Shown here: positions 1 to 6,880 of the stretch, piece by piece
Layout: each line of letters begins with the position of its first letter
Numbering within the stretch: position 1 is the stretch's first letter
Source: a virus
Length of the DNA: 20,970 bases
IMG/VR virus record: IMGVR_UViG_3300042462_000181
Span: 1-20,970 of that record
Reading direction: 5' to 3' (one strand)
The notes under the pieces: generated by a model
What the model saw: only the letters and a program-made list of their open reading frames with translations
What the model was told of the DNA's origin: nothing
Database searches by the model: none
Made by a program: the position numbers and the translations under genes

Positions 1-1824
1 AATGATCCAATATCTGTAGGTATATCAATACATGAAATAGTTAATTATTTTGGTGGAGATACTGCAGTATTTTTCGGTTCTCAAAATAATTTAAAGTTTT
101 ATATAGCGGGAGATGGAAATAAAGATAATTGTTTTGTGGGTAAAATTTATTCAGTTGGTATATCTACAGAGTATAACCTAAGTGTTATTAATAGTCATTT
201 TGATTCCCAGGGTTTTGTAAATATTTCAGATGCAGCGGATTTAATAGAACACACTGCAAGTTATACTTTGTTGCCATCAATAGCATATAATACATTTTTC
301 TTAGACATAGGCATTTCTGGTTATTGGCAAGACTATATTCCTTTAAGTTACTTTGCAAAATATGTAGATAATAGCATTGGAGAAAGATATTATGGCTTAG
401 ACTTTTTACAATTTAATATAGATTATCCAGCCCCATCTACAAGCACAACAACCGAAATAATTATTGATCCTTATCCACAAGATCCAGAAGAAAATACGCA
501 TGAATGGGATTATGAAGATTTAGACGTTGAATTTGATCATCCTATACAAAGACAATACGCTCAGTTAGGAAATTATTTATTTACTGGCTGGGAAAATTAT
601 GAAGATGCTTCGCAAAAATCAATTAAAACTAATCAGTTAGATACTTCAGGTGCAAGTGTAAAATCATATATTAGCCTTCAATATATTCAAGATGGCGCTA
701 ACAGAAATATGCAATCTTATTCAAATATTGAATTAGTAAATCAAAGCAGAATTATAGATTTTTCTGAAATAAGTGGATGGAGTACAAAATTATTTGAGGT
801 TGTTGATAATACATTAATATATCCTCCAACAAATGTTGATTTTAATAATTTAGCAGTAGTCACACATCTTGATTTTAACGTTCGTGGAGTTTTGACAAAG
901 CCTATAGCAATTAAAAAATTAGAATATGCTTCTCAAACTTTTGACTCTACTACTTTTAATAAAATAGGAACAAGATTTGGGCTAAACCTATATCCATATA
1001 AAAAATCAGGAATTTATTATGATTATAAAACTAAAAATCCATTTAGTATTTATAAAGAAAGCACTCCATATTTATATAATACAAAAACAAGCGGAATTGA
1101 AATAAGAGGCGAGGTAGATCCATATATTAGTCGAGGTATAGGAATTCCAATTAATGAAAACTCTGTTGGAAATTATAGAGTTAGCGCAATGCAATTTTGG
1201 ATGAGGTATGATTTTGACAGATTTACTTATAATCCAATACAGGTTTTAGAAATAGAGCATAAACAAGATATAATAAAATTTTTTGCAGTAGCAAATAGTG
1301 AGATTGGAAACCGAGCAAGAATATTTGCAGTAAATCAGTCTACTGGGCAAGAAGTTAATGGAATATCATTTTATTTAAATGGTAATTTAGTAAGAGAGCC
1401 AGTAATAGCAGTAAAAGAATGGTCCTCAATTGGAGTGTCTTTTGCTAATAGTTTAAACTTTGACAATTATTTAGGAGCAATAAATTTAAATGGGCCAATG
1501 GCTTATAATAATATTACTCAGTATCAGGCTACATCTTTACAGCAGATACAAAGTAAAACATATAGGCCATGGCTAAGAGTTAAAAATGATGGCATTTCTG
1601 ATATTTTATGGACCTACTGGAATACTAATTTTATTTGGGATGGAGTCTTAGTTCTTGCCTCTAAAGATTTATATGCTGTAAATCCAGGAACAGTATACAA
1701 AACATATATAGGAACCAATAAGATTGTTATAGACAGTTCTGGCATAGATCTTGGTTTTTCATCAGATCGGGTTCGTATATTTTCAGAAGTTTTGTGGCAA
1801 TCATCAGTAGATAAAGCAGTATAA
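1..1824 (+). CDS. Minor tail / tail fibre protein with LamG-like domains (5' partial)
   Basis: The frame is open from base 1 to the stop at 1822-1824, so the window holds the last 607 residues of a longer protein. The GTG at 136 is internal, because upstream codons continue the same fold. I see two beta-rich regions that look like concanavalin A/LamG jelly rolls. The first is at the window edge (pattern FFGSQNNLKFYIAGDG, then GKIYSVGIST). The second spans about residues 390-500 (SAMQFWMRYDF, later GISFYLNGNLVREP and WSSIGVSFANS). A Thr/Pro/acidic linker lies near residues 144-182. The C-terminal block (YRPWLRV, VLVLASKDLY, YIGTNKI) resembles the ends of actinophage minor tail proteins as I remember them. 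LamG folds in phage tails usually bind host surface sugars, so a receptor-binding role is likely but inferred. Its position upstream of the portal gene is unusual. Confidence 0.72.
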   Translation, partial: NDPISVGISIHEIVNYFGGDTAVFFGSQNNLKFYIAGDGNKDNCFVGKIYSVGISTEYNLSVINSHFDSQGFVNISDAADLIEHTASYTLLPSIAYNTFFLDIGISGYWQDYIPLSYFAKYVDNSIGERYYGLDFLQFNIDYPAPSTSTTTEIIIDPYPQDPEENTHEWDYEDLDVEFDHPIQRQYAQLGNYLFTGWENYEDASQKSIKTNQLDTSGASVKSYISLQYIQDGANRNMQSYSNIELVNQSRIIDFSEISGWSTKLFEVVDNTLIYPPTNVDFNNLAVVTHLDFNVRGVLTKPIAIKKLEYASQTFDSTTFNKIGTRFGLNLYPYKKSGIYYDYKTKNPFSIYKESTPYLYNTKTSGIEIRGEVDPYISRGIGIPINENSVGNYRVSAMQFWMRYDFDRFTYNPIQVLEIEHKQDIIKFFAVANSEIGNRARIFAVNQSTGQEVNGISFYLNGNLVREPVIAVKEWSSIGVSFANSLNFDNYLGAINLNGPMAYNNITQYQATSLQQIQSKTYRPWLRVKNDGISDILWTYWNTNFIWDGVLVLASKDLYAVNPGTVYKTYIGTNKIVIDSSGIDLGFSSDRVRIFSEVLWQSSVDKAV

Positions 1825-1835
1825 TATGATATACT
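1820..1835 (+). promoter_or_regulatory. Candidate near-leaderless promoter before the small pre-portal gene
   Basis: A perfect TATAAT (1820-1825) overlaps the stop of the upstream tail gene. A second -10-like TATACT follows at 1830-1835, preceded by TGA in the extended -10 position. The first would start transcription near 1832, about five bases before the ATG at 1837. The second would start near 1842, next to the in-frame ATG at 1843. There is no Shine-Dalgarno sequence and no -35 at normal spacing. The promoter before the protease gene has the same TATAATAT...ATACT composite. In AT-rich DNA such boxes arise by chance; position and the shared composite are the support. Confidence 0.5.
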
Positions 1836-1836
1836 G

Positions 1837-2247
1837 ATGGTTATGAAGAACCCAAAAAACAAAAAAAATGGTAAAAGTTTGCCACGAATGAAGGGGCAAG
1901 TTGGAGAATCTAAGATCCAAGTAATTGAAAAAAATTATAATTGGGGTCTTTATGTATATAAAAAGGCAAATGGAAAGTGGTTTACAGACGGGGCTGGCTC
2001 TGTATTAAATATTCCTGCTATGAAAGGAGATATTTCTAGGATATCAGAACTTAAACAAGCAGCAGTGTACTACGGAGATCCAGGGGATGGGCAATGTATT
2101 TTTGTTCCAGGTCTTACAAGAATTTCAGAAGAAGAATACTCTGAACAAAAAGATAGAATGATACAAGGTTTGATACCAAGCATGAATGATCTTGGTGCAG
2201 TTCATGCAGCACAACAAACTGTTAAGAAATGGGGAAGTGAAGAATAA
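1837..2247 (+). CDS. Small protein of unknown function upstream of portal
   Basis: This 136-residue protein is not recognised. Its first 25 residues are Lys-rich and probably disordered. The middle is a compact mixed segment with NYNWGLYVYKKANGKWF and a Gly/Asp stretch (YYGDPGDGQCIFVPGL). The C-terminal third is helical and acidic (residues about 95-136). No signal peptide or membrane segment is visible. The start may be ATG 1837 or the in-frame ATG 1843; neither has a Shine-Dalgarno sequence, while a -10 box lies only 11 bases upstream of 1837, so the mRNA may be nearly leaderless. Its stop overlaps the portal start by one base (TAATG), so the two are probably translationally coupled. That link suggests a role in head or packaging-vertex assembly, but this is inference from position only. 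Confidence 0.7.
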   Translation: MVMKNPKNKKNGKSLPRMKGQVGESKIQVIEKNYNWGLYVYKKANGKWFTDGAGSVLNIPAMKGDISRISELKQAAVYYGDPGDGQCIFVPGLTRISEEEYSEQKDRMIQGLIPSMNDLGAVHAAQQTVKKWGSEE

Positions 2248-3836
2248 TGAGTGAAGAAAGAGAATATTTTCTAGGGGCAAGAATTGATGAGCCAGCAGAT
2301 AGTTTTGATGAATTTAAAAACAGCGATCCCTTTAATAAAAACTGGTCAGAATTAAAATCTTTAAATGGTCTTGATAATAATTTTAGACGCAGAACAAATA
2401 GACTTGTAAAGGCAGAGCCATCTACTGGATATCTAGATAGTGCATTAGTACAATCTTCTGGAATAGACGGGGCTAAATCAAAAGAAATAAATCCAGGTAC
2501 TGTTTATCATAATGGATATGGAATGTTTGATGTAATTACTCCGCCATGGAATGTATATCAATTAGCAAATTTCTATGATACTTCTTTTGCTAATCATGCT
2601 GCAATTGATGCAAAAGTAGAAAATATTGTTGGCTTAGGCTATAAGTTTGAAATCTCTCCAAGAACAATGTTAAAATTAGAATCTTCTTCAGATGCAGATG
2701 CAGTGGGTCGTGCTCGTAATAGAATAGAAAGAGCAAAAATTGAATTAACCGATTGGTTAGAAGGTTTAAACAATGAAGATAGTTTTACAACTACAATGGA
2801 AAAAATAGTTACTGATGTTCAGGCAATTGGTAATGGATATATGGAGGTTGGCAGAACTGTTAAAGGAGAAATAGGATATATTGGACACATTCCAGCAACC
2901 ACAATGCGTGTTCGTAGACTTCGTGATGGATTTGTTCAAATTATTGGACATAAAGTAGTTTATTTTAGAAATTTTGGAGCAAAAAATCCTAATCCAATTA
3001 CTTCAGATCCAAGACCGAATGAAATTATTCATTTTAAACAATACTCTCCACTAAATACATTTTATGGAGTACCAGACATTATGTCTGCAATTACATCTTT
3101 ACAGGGCGACCAATTAGCATCACAATATAATATTGATTATTTCTCTAATAAGGCTGTGCCAAGATATGTTGTAACCTTAAAGGGCGCCAGATTATCGGCA
3201 GATGCAGAAGATAAAATGTTTAGATTTTTACAGACAGGCCTTAAGGGGCAGTCACATAGAACTCTATACATCCCGCTTCCTGGAGATAATGATGGCAATA
3301 AAGTTGAGTTTAAGATGGAGCCAATTGAAAATGGTATACAGGATGGATCATTTAAAGAGTATCGCAAACAAAATAGAGATGATATTTTAATTGCACACCA
3401 AGTTCCTTTATCCAAACTTGGTGGTGGAGATTCTTCTGCAATTGCTGCTGCCTTGGCTCAAGATAGAACGTTTAAAGAGCAGGTTGCTAGACCAGCACAA
3501 AAACAACTAGAAAAACAAATTAATAAAATTGTTCGTGAGCAAACAGATATTCTAGAACTTAAGTTTAATGAATTAACGCTTACAGATGAAATTGCTCAGT
3601 CTCAAATATTAGAAAGATATGTAAAGACTCAGGTAATGTTGCCAAATGAAGCCCGTCAAATCTTAGGCTTACCTCAAAGAGATGGTGGTGATGATCCACT
3701 ACAGATGAAGCCTCAAGACATTGCCAATGAGACAGCAAATAGGCAAAGGGATTCTGAAAGACTAAATAATCAATCTGATGGCACTGCTACGATATCTGGA
3801 CGAAATCCAAAAGGTTCAGGTAGATCATCTCAATAA
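2247..3836 (+). CDS. Phage portal protein (PBSX/SPP1-like family)
   Basis: The portal forms the dodecameric ring at the unique capsid vertex through which DNA is packaged and ejected. At 529 residues it has a normal length for PBSX-type portals. Recognisable blocks in order are an N-terminal arm, the entry block near residues 98-135 (PPWNVYQLANFYDTSFANH, then NIVGLGYKFE), the wing/stem region with IHFKQYSPLNTFYGVPD, and the conserved block near residues 369-395 (KEYRKQNRDDILIAHQVP followed by LSKLGGG). The C-terminal 60 residues are polar, Gln/Asn-rich and probably disordered. The start overlaps the preceding stop by one base, implying coupling. The protease/scaffold and capsid genes follow directly, the standard head-gene order. 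No terminase gene is seen upstream in this window, although it usually precedes the portal. Confidence 0.9.
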   Translation: MSEEREYFLGARIDEPADSFDEFKNSDPFNKNWSELKSLNGLDNNFRRRTNRLVKAEPSTGYLDSALVQSSGIDGAKSKEINPGTVYHNGYGMFDVITPPWNVYQLANFYDTSFANHAAIDAKVENIVGLGYKFEISPRTMLKLESSSDADAVGRARNRIERAKIELTDWLEGLNNEDSFTTTMEKIVTDVQAIGNGYMEVGRTVKGEIGYIGHIPATTMRVRRLRDGFVQIIGHKVVYFRNFGAKNPNPITSDPRPNEIIHFKQYSPLNTFYGVPDIMSAITSLQGDQLASQYNIDYFSNKAVPRYVVTLKGARLSADAEDKMFRFLQTGLKGQSHRTLYIPLPGDNDGNKVEFKMEPIENGIQDGSFKEYRKQNRDDILIAHQVPLSKLGGGDSSAIAAALAQDRTFKEQVARPAQKQLEKQINKIVREQTDILELKFNELTLTDEIAQSQILERYVKTQVMLPNEARQILGLPQRDGGDDPLQMKPQDIANETANRQRDSERLNNQSDGTATISGRNPKGSGRSSQ

Positions 3837-3860
3837 ATGAGATATCATAAAAAAAGCCTC

Positions 3861-3873
3861 TATAATATATACT
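3861..3873 (+). promoter_or_regulatory. Candidate near-leaderless promoter for protease-scaffold-capsid unit
   Basis: The 40-base gap after the portal gene contains TATAAT (3861-3866) with TATACT overlapping downstream (3868-3873), the same composite seen at 1820-1835. Transcription from TATAAT would begin near 3873, four bases before the ATG at 3877. The bases before the ATG (ACTAGT) contain no Shine-Dalgarno, so translation should be leaderless or nearly so. No -35 box is visible. With the terminator at 6344-6381, this would define a unit of protease, scaffold and capsid. Confidence 0.55.
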
Positions 3874-3876
3874 AGT

Positions 3877-5181
3877 ATGACTATATCTAAAGCCCATTGG
3901 AATACAGAGGGCGAAAATATTCGCCTTTCAATGCCTTTTAGCAAGGTAGATAAAGAGAGACGTACAGTCTCAGGATTTGCCACACTCGACAATGTTGATA
4001 AACAAAATGATATAGTAACAACAGATGCTAGTTTGAAAGCATTTAAAAAGTTCCGTGGCAATATTAGAGAAATGCATCAACCATCTGCTGTTGGCAAAAT
4101 GGTTTCATTTAAAGAAGATAAATATTATGATGATGATTCAGAAAAAATGTATAGCGGTGTTGTTGTTTCTGCTTATATTTCCAAAGGTGCACAAGATGCA
4201 TGGGAAAAGGTTTTAGACGGTACATATACTGGTTTTTCAATTGGCGGAAGAATGAATAAGTGGGACGATGCTTATGATGAAAAAATGGATAAGCAAATTA
4301 GAATTATTAAAGATTATGATTTGGTAGAACTTTCATTGGTAGACAGTCCAGCAAATCAATTTGCAAATATTATTTCTGTAGAAAAAGTAGACGGTGTAGA
4401 TATTGTTAAAGGTGCAGACACTGTAATTGAAAATGTTTTTTGGGATAAAGATTCTGGAATTGTAATGGTTTCTGAGAATGAATCAGAAGTTAGTCCAACC
4501 ACAGGTAGCGTAATGCAAAATATAGGTTTCGTTGAAAAAACAGACAACGAAAAAACAACAATGATAAAGTTCTTAGTAGATAGTGCTAAAGGCATTAAAA
4601 CTTCTAAGATTAACAAGGAGGCAAGTCCTATGGCAAAAACAACAAAAGTAGAAGTTGAAAAAACTGATGCAGTAGTTGAAAATGTTGAGGTCGCTCCACA
4701 GGCAGATGCCGTAGTTGAAACAACTGAAGTTGCTAAGGCAGAAGAGGCCCCAGCAGTTGAAGAAGTTGTAAAGGCTGAAGAAGCCACAACTCCTGAAGTT
4801 GCTAAGGCTGAAGAAGCACCAGCAGCAGCAGAAGTTGTTGAAACAACTGCAGAAGTATCTAAAACTGATGATGTAGTTGCAGAGTCAATTACAGAAATTA
4901 AAAATACTCTTACATCAGCCTTTAGCGATCTAGTAGCAACTGTTAAGTCTCTACAAGAGCAAGTTGCAACAGTAAGCAAGTCCCTTGATTCTGTAAAATC
5001 AGAAGTACAGAGTGCAAAGGACGAATTTAATGAGTTTGGTAAGCGTGTAGATGCTGTAGAGGCAGATACTGCTTTCCGAAAGTCTGGAGATCTCGGAGAG
5101 ATTATTCAGGAAGAGCCAGCGATGGTTCAAAAATCCTTATGGGGCGGACGTTTCCTCAAAACAGCCGATCTATTTAGATAG
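3877..5181 (+). CDS. Prohead protease (XkdF/S78-like) fused in frame to a scaffold
   Basis: Residues 1 to about 180 form a prohead serine protease that cleaves scaffold and capsid arms during head maturation. Signature blocks are VSGFATLDNVDKQNDIV (residues 31-47), the probable catalytic His67 in REMHQP, the probable nucleophile Ser121 in GFSIGG, and VELSLVDSPAN (residues 150-160). Residues about 250-434 are different. There is an Ala/Glu/Val/Pro-rich tract with a 23-residue near-repeat (EVAKAEEAP at 284 and 307), then a likely coiled coil (about 340-400), and a short C-terminal tail ending KTADLFR. This second half looks like a capsid scaffold. It can also start independently at 4630 (see separate entry). 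The capsid gene follows after 23 bases. The scaffold assignment rests on composition and position, not on a recognised family. Confidence 0.85.
   Translation: MTISKAHWNTEGENIRLSMPFSKVDKERRTVSGFATLDNVDKQNDIVTTDASLKAFKKFRGNIREMHQPSAVGKMVSFKEDKYYDDDSEKMYSGVVVSAYISKGAQDAWEKVLDGTYTGFSIGGRMNKWDDAYDEKMDKQIRIIKDYDLVELSLVDSPANQFANIISVEKVDGVDIVKGADTVIENVFWDKDSGIVMVSENESEVSPTTGSVMQNIGFVEKTDNEKTTMIKFLVDSAKGIKTSKINKEASPMAKTTKVEVEKTDAVVENVEVAPQADAVVETTEVAKAEEAPAVEEVVKAEEATTPEVAKAEEAPAAAEVVETTAEVSKTDDVVAESITEIKNTLTSAFSDLVATVKSLQEQVATVSKSLDSVKSEVQSAKDEFNEFGKRVDAVEADTAFRKSGDLGEIIQEEPAMVQKSLWGGRFLKTADLFR
4615..4621 (+). promoter_or_regulatory. Internal Shine-Dalgarno for nested scaffold
   Basis: AAGGAGG lies inside the protease reading frame, eight bases before an in-frame ATG at 4630. 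It is as strong as the site of the capsid gene and far stronger than anything before the full-length start at 3877. It falls exactly where the protease-like sequence gives way to the scaffold-like Ala/Glu tract, which argues against chance. Confidence 0.65.
4630..5181 (+). CDS. Nested in-frame scaffold protein (internal start within protease gene)
   Basis: Starting at ATG 4630 (codon 252 of the protease gene) gives a 183-residue protein beginning MAKTTKVEVEK. It contains only the acidic repeat tract, the coiled-coil candidate (SITEIKNTL to about VDAVEADTAF) and the C-terminal tail. An AAGGAGG site precedes it at good spacing. This is the arrangement of phage lambda C and Nu3, where the scaffold is made in excess from an internal start in the protease gene. 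Scaffold proteins guide coat subunits into a prohead of fixed size and are then degraded by the protease. The capsid protein here has no obvious N-terminal delta domain, so a separate scaffold is expected. Independent expression is inferred from the sequence. Confidence 0.65.
   Translation: MAKTTKVEVEKTDAVVENVEVAPQADAVVETTEVAKAEEAPAVEEVVKAEEATTPEVAKAEEAPAAAEVVETTAEVSKTDDVVAESITEIKNTLTSAFSDLVATVKSLQEQVATVSKSLDSVKSEVQSAKDEFNEFGKRVDAVEADTAFRKSGDLGEIIQEEPAMVQKSLWGGRFLKTADLFR
4726..4863 (+). repeat. Tandem 69-base imperfect repeat in scaffold tract
   Basis: Two adjacent copies of a 23-codon unit begin at 4726 and 4795. Both start with GAAGTTGCTAAGGC and encode EVAKAEEAPA followed by an EVV-containing segment. 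The nucleotide match is strong for the first 30 bases and fades afterwards. Such tracts expand and contract by slippage and probably form a flexible linker before the coiled coil. Confidence 0.7.
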
Positions 5182-5191
5182 AAAATCACTT

Positions 5192-5200
5192 AGGAGGTGA
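5192..5200 (+). promoter_or_regulatory. Near-perfect Shine-Dalgarno of major capsid gene
   Basis: AGGAGGTGA is complementary to the usual bacterial 16S rRNA 3' end over nine bases, with four bases before ATG 5205. It is one of the strongest ribosome binding sites in the window, as expected for the most abundant head protein. Confidence 0.8.
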
Positions 5201-5204
5201 CAAT

Positions 5205-6323
5205 ATGTCGGAAGAGATTAAGAAAAATCAACCAGGTTCTGTAGGTTCCGCTGACGGTTTATACCAAGGTCAGGGAGGCTTCGCATCTGGTGGAGTTGGT
5301 GGTGTAAGTAACCCAGGTGCAGATACACTTGGAAACATCCCAACAGCAAACTTTGGTGTTACAACTGGTCCTAATGCCGTAAATCCTTCGGGTGATGCTG
5401 CAAGTGGAATTTTACGTCCTGAGCAGGCACGTCGTTTCATTGATTACGTATGGGATGCTACCGTTCTTGCACAAGACGGACGTCGTGTAACAATGAGAGC
5501 AAACACCATGGAACTTGAAAAAGTTAACGTTGGTGAGCGTGTAATCCGTGCTGCTGCACAGGCAGATGGTTCATACACAAACACTGGTGCTACATTCAGC
5601 AAAGTAGAACTTACAACCAAGAAGATTCGTCTAGACTGGGAAGTAACTGCTGAAGCACTTGAAGACAATGTCGAGGGGGCTGCACTAGAAGATCACCTAG
5701 TTCGTTTGATGACAAATGCATTTGCAAATGACATCGAAGATCTAGCAATCAATGGTGATGGCACTACCTCTCCATTCCTTTCAATTATGGATGGTTTCGT
5801 AAAGAAAGCAACTGAAGGCGATGCACACGAAGCAGCAGTAACTGTTGCAGATAATGCATGGGCTCCAGAAGTTATGCAGGAAATCATTCTTGCAATGCCA
5901 CGTAAGTATCGTGCCCTAAAGAACAATCTAAAGTTCTATGCAGGTACAGATGCTTTTGCTGGTATCGTAAAGAACAACGGTACTCTTGCTGATGCAGTTG
6001 CTGAAGCGTTTGCTGGTCGTATGCCAGGAAGCACTCAAAGCAATCGTCAGAACTACCTTGATGGACAAGGTCAGACATTCGGTGGAGCACGTACAACTCG
6101 TGTTCTAGGTATCGATGTACAAGAAGTTCCTTACTACCCAGAAGGTTATGTCGATTTGACATTCCCTGCTAACCGTGTGTGGGGCTTCCAACGAGATATT
6201 ATCGTTAACCGTGCATACCAACCAAAGAAAGATACAATTGAATACACAGTATTCGTTCGCTTTGGTATCCAATGGGAAGAAGAAGACGCAATTGCGTATG
6301 CAGACGCTGCATCAGATTCATAA
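5205..6323 (+). CDS. Major capsid protein (HK97 fold)
   Basis: This 372-residue protein builds the icosahedral shell. Residues 1-65 are Gly/Ser/Asn-rich and probably a flexible N-arm. The HK97-type core follows: an entry helix near ILRPEQARRFIDYVWDA, an E-loop-like beta hairpin around residues 95-145 (MELEKVNVGERVIRAAAQ, then KVELTTKKIRLDWEVT), the spine-helix region EDHLVRLMTNAFANDIED followed by AINGDGTTSP, and a C-terminal P-domain-like block (VLGIDVQEVPYYPEGY, WGFQRDIIVNRAYQPKKD). Order after the protease/scaffold supports the call. Arg is almost always CGT and C-ending Asn, Asp and Ile codons are common, unlike the AGA- and ATT-rich neighbours, which suggests selection for high expression. 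A hairpin terminator follows directly. Confidence 0.92.
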   Translation: MSEEIKKNQPGSVGSADGLYQGQGGFASGGVGGVSNPGADTLGNIPTANFGVTTGPNAVNPSGDAASGILRPEQARRFIDYVWDATVLAQDGRRVTMRANTMELEKVNVGERVIRAAAQADGSYTNTGATFSKVELTTKKIRLDWEVTAEALEDNVEGAALEDHLVRLMTNAFANDIEDLAINGDGTTSPFLSIMDGFVKKATEGDAHEAAVTVADNAWAPEVMQEIILAMPRKYRALKNNLKFYAGTDAFAGIVKNNGTLADAVAEAFAGRMPGSTQSNRQNYLDGQGQTFGGARTTRVLGIDVQEVPYYPEGYVDLTFPANRVWGFQRDIIVNRAYQPKKDTIEYTVFVRFGIQWEEEDAIAYADAASDS

Positions 6324-6343
6324 TCTGACTTAGCGTATTCCTT

Positions 6344-6381
6344 TTAAGGGGAGTGGGGATTTGTTTCTCTACTCCCCTTAA
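6344..6381 (+). terminator. Hairpin terminator after capsid gene
   Basis: TTAAGGGGAGT (6344-6354) pairs perfectly with ACTCCCCTTAA (6371-6381). The stem extends inward by five more pairs, including G-T wobbles, leaving a loop of about six bases. There is no good T-tract after it, so it may act as a hairpin-only terminator or as a 3' stabiliser. The next promoter begins seven bases downstream. Confidence 0.75.
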
Positions 6382-6387
6382 GTAATC

Positions 6388-6411
6388 TGTTATAATTAGT
6401 TAGTTAGGAGG
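6388..6411 (+). promoter_or_regulatory. Extended -10 promoter plus Shine-Dalgarno for neck operon
   Basis: TGTTATAAT (6388-6396) is a perfect extended -10 element. AGGAGG (6406-6411) precedes ATG 6416 by four bases. No -35 box is seen, which extended -10 promoters often lack. Placement right after the capsid terminator suggests transcription is restarted here for genes 6416-9519. Confidence 0.65.
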
Positions 6412-6415
6412 AAAG

Positions 6416-6871
6416 ATGTCTGATTATAAAGAAAATATTGAAGAAATTCAAGTAGAAGAATTAATTGAGGCCCCAGTTGCTGAAGAAACAAAAACGCAAG
6501 AAGTGGCTTCTGAATTTGGAATTGAGTCATCTATTTCTGAAGTAGAAGAAACAAAAGATGATGAAATAATTAGTTCTCCAGAAAAAGAATTTTCTGTTCC
6601 AGCAGTTCCTGCAATGAATGTAGGACAGAGTGGAGCGATTTCATCTGGGGGAGCAAATAAAAAAGATAAGCCAAGTAAAAATAGTTCCGCAAAGGCAGAT
6701 GACACAGTTGCTGTTCATAGTACAAAAAATTTACATGCATCTGGATTAAAGTCAATTTATAAAGGATTTAATATTTTGTCAACAGCCCATGCAGATAAAT
6801 GGCTTGCAAAAAGACCTAATGAGATTCGACTGGCTACACCAGAGGAAGTCGCTAAGGCTTTTGGCAAATAA
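6416..6871 (+). CDS. Small acidic protein between capsid and adaptor genes, unknown role
   Basis: This 151-residue protein has two parts. Residues 1 to about 65 are very acidic (Glu-rich) and probably disordered. A Gly/Ser/Lys linker covers about 66-95. The C-terminal 55 residues form a compact basic domain (VAVHSTKNLHASGLKSIYKG, then NILSTAHADKWLAKRP and LATPEEVAKAFGK). This C-terminal pattern, ending in a Thr-Pro-Glu-Glu-Val-Ala motif, recalls small proteins encoded just after the capsid gene in many actinophages; their function is not known to me. It could be a capsid accessory or neck protein. It opens the transcription unit after the capsid terminator and has a strong ribosome binding site. 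The next gene starts nine bases downstream. Confidence 0.75.
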   Translation: MSDYKENIEEIQVEELIEAPVAEETKTQEVASEFGIESSISEVEETKDDEIISSPEKEFSVPAVPAMNVGQSGAISSGGANKKDKPSKNSSAKADDTVAVHSTKNLHASGLKSIYKGFNILSTAHADKWLAKRPNEIRLATPEEVAKAFGK

Positions 6872-6880
6872 GGGGTAATT

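Noticed and set aside
136-1824. GTG at 136 as the start of the first gene
   Set aside because: The same frame is open to base 1 and its upstream codons continue a LamG-like beta pattern, so the gene is simply cut by the window.
4356-4979. 207-residue open frame on the minus strand
   Set aside because: It is a Ser/Thr/Ala-rich mirror of the repetitive scaffold codons, has no ribosome site, and lies wholly inside a well-supported gene.
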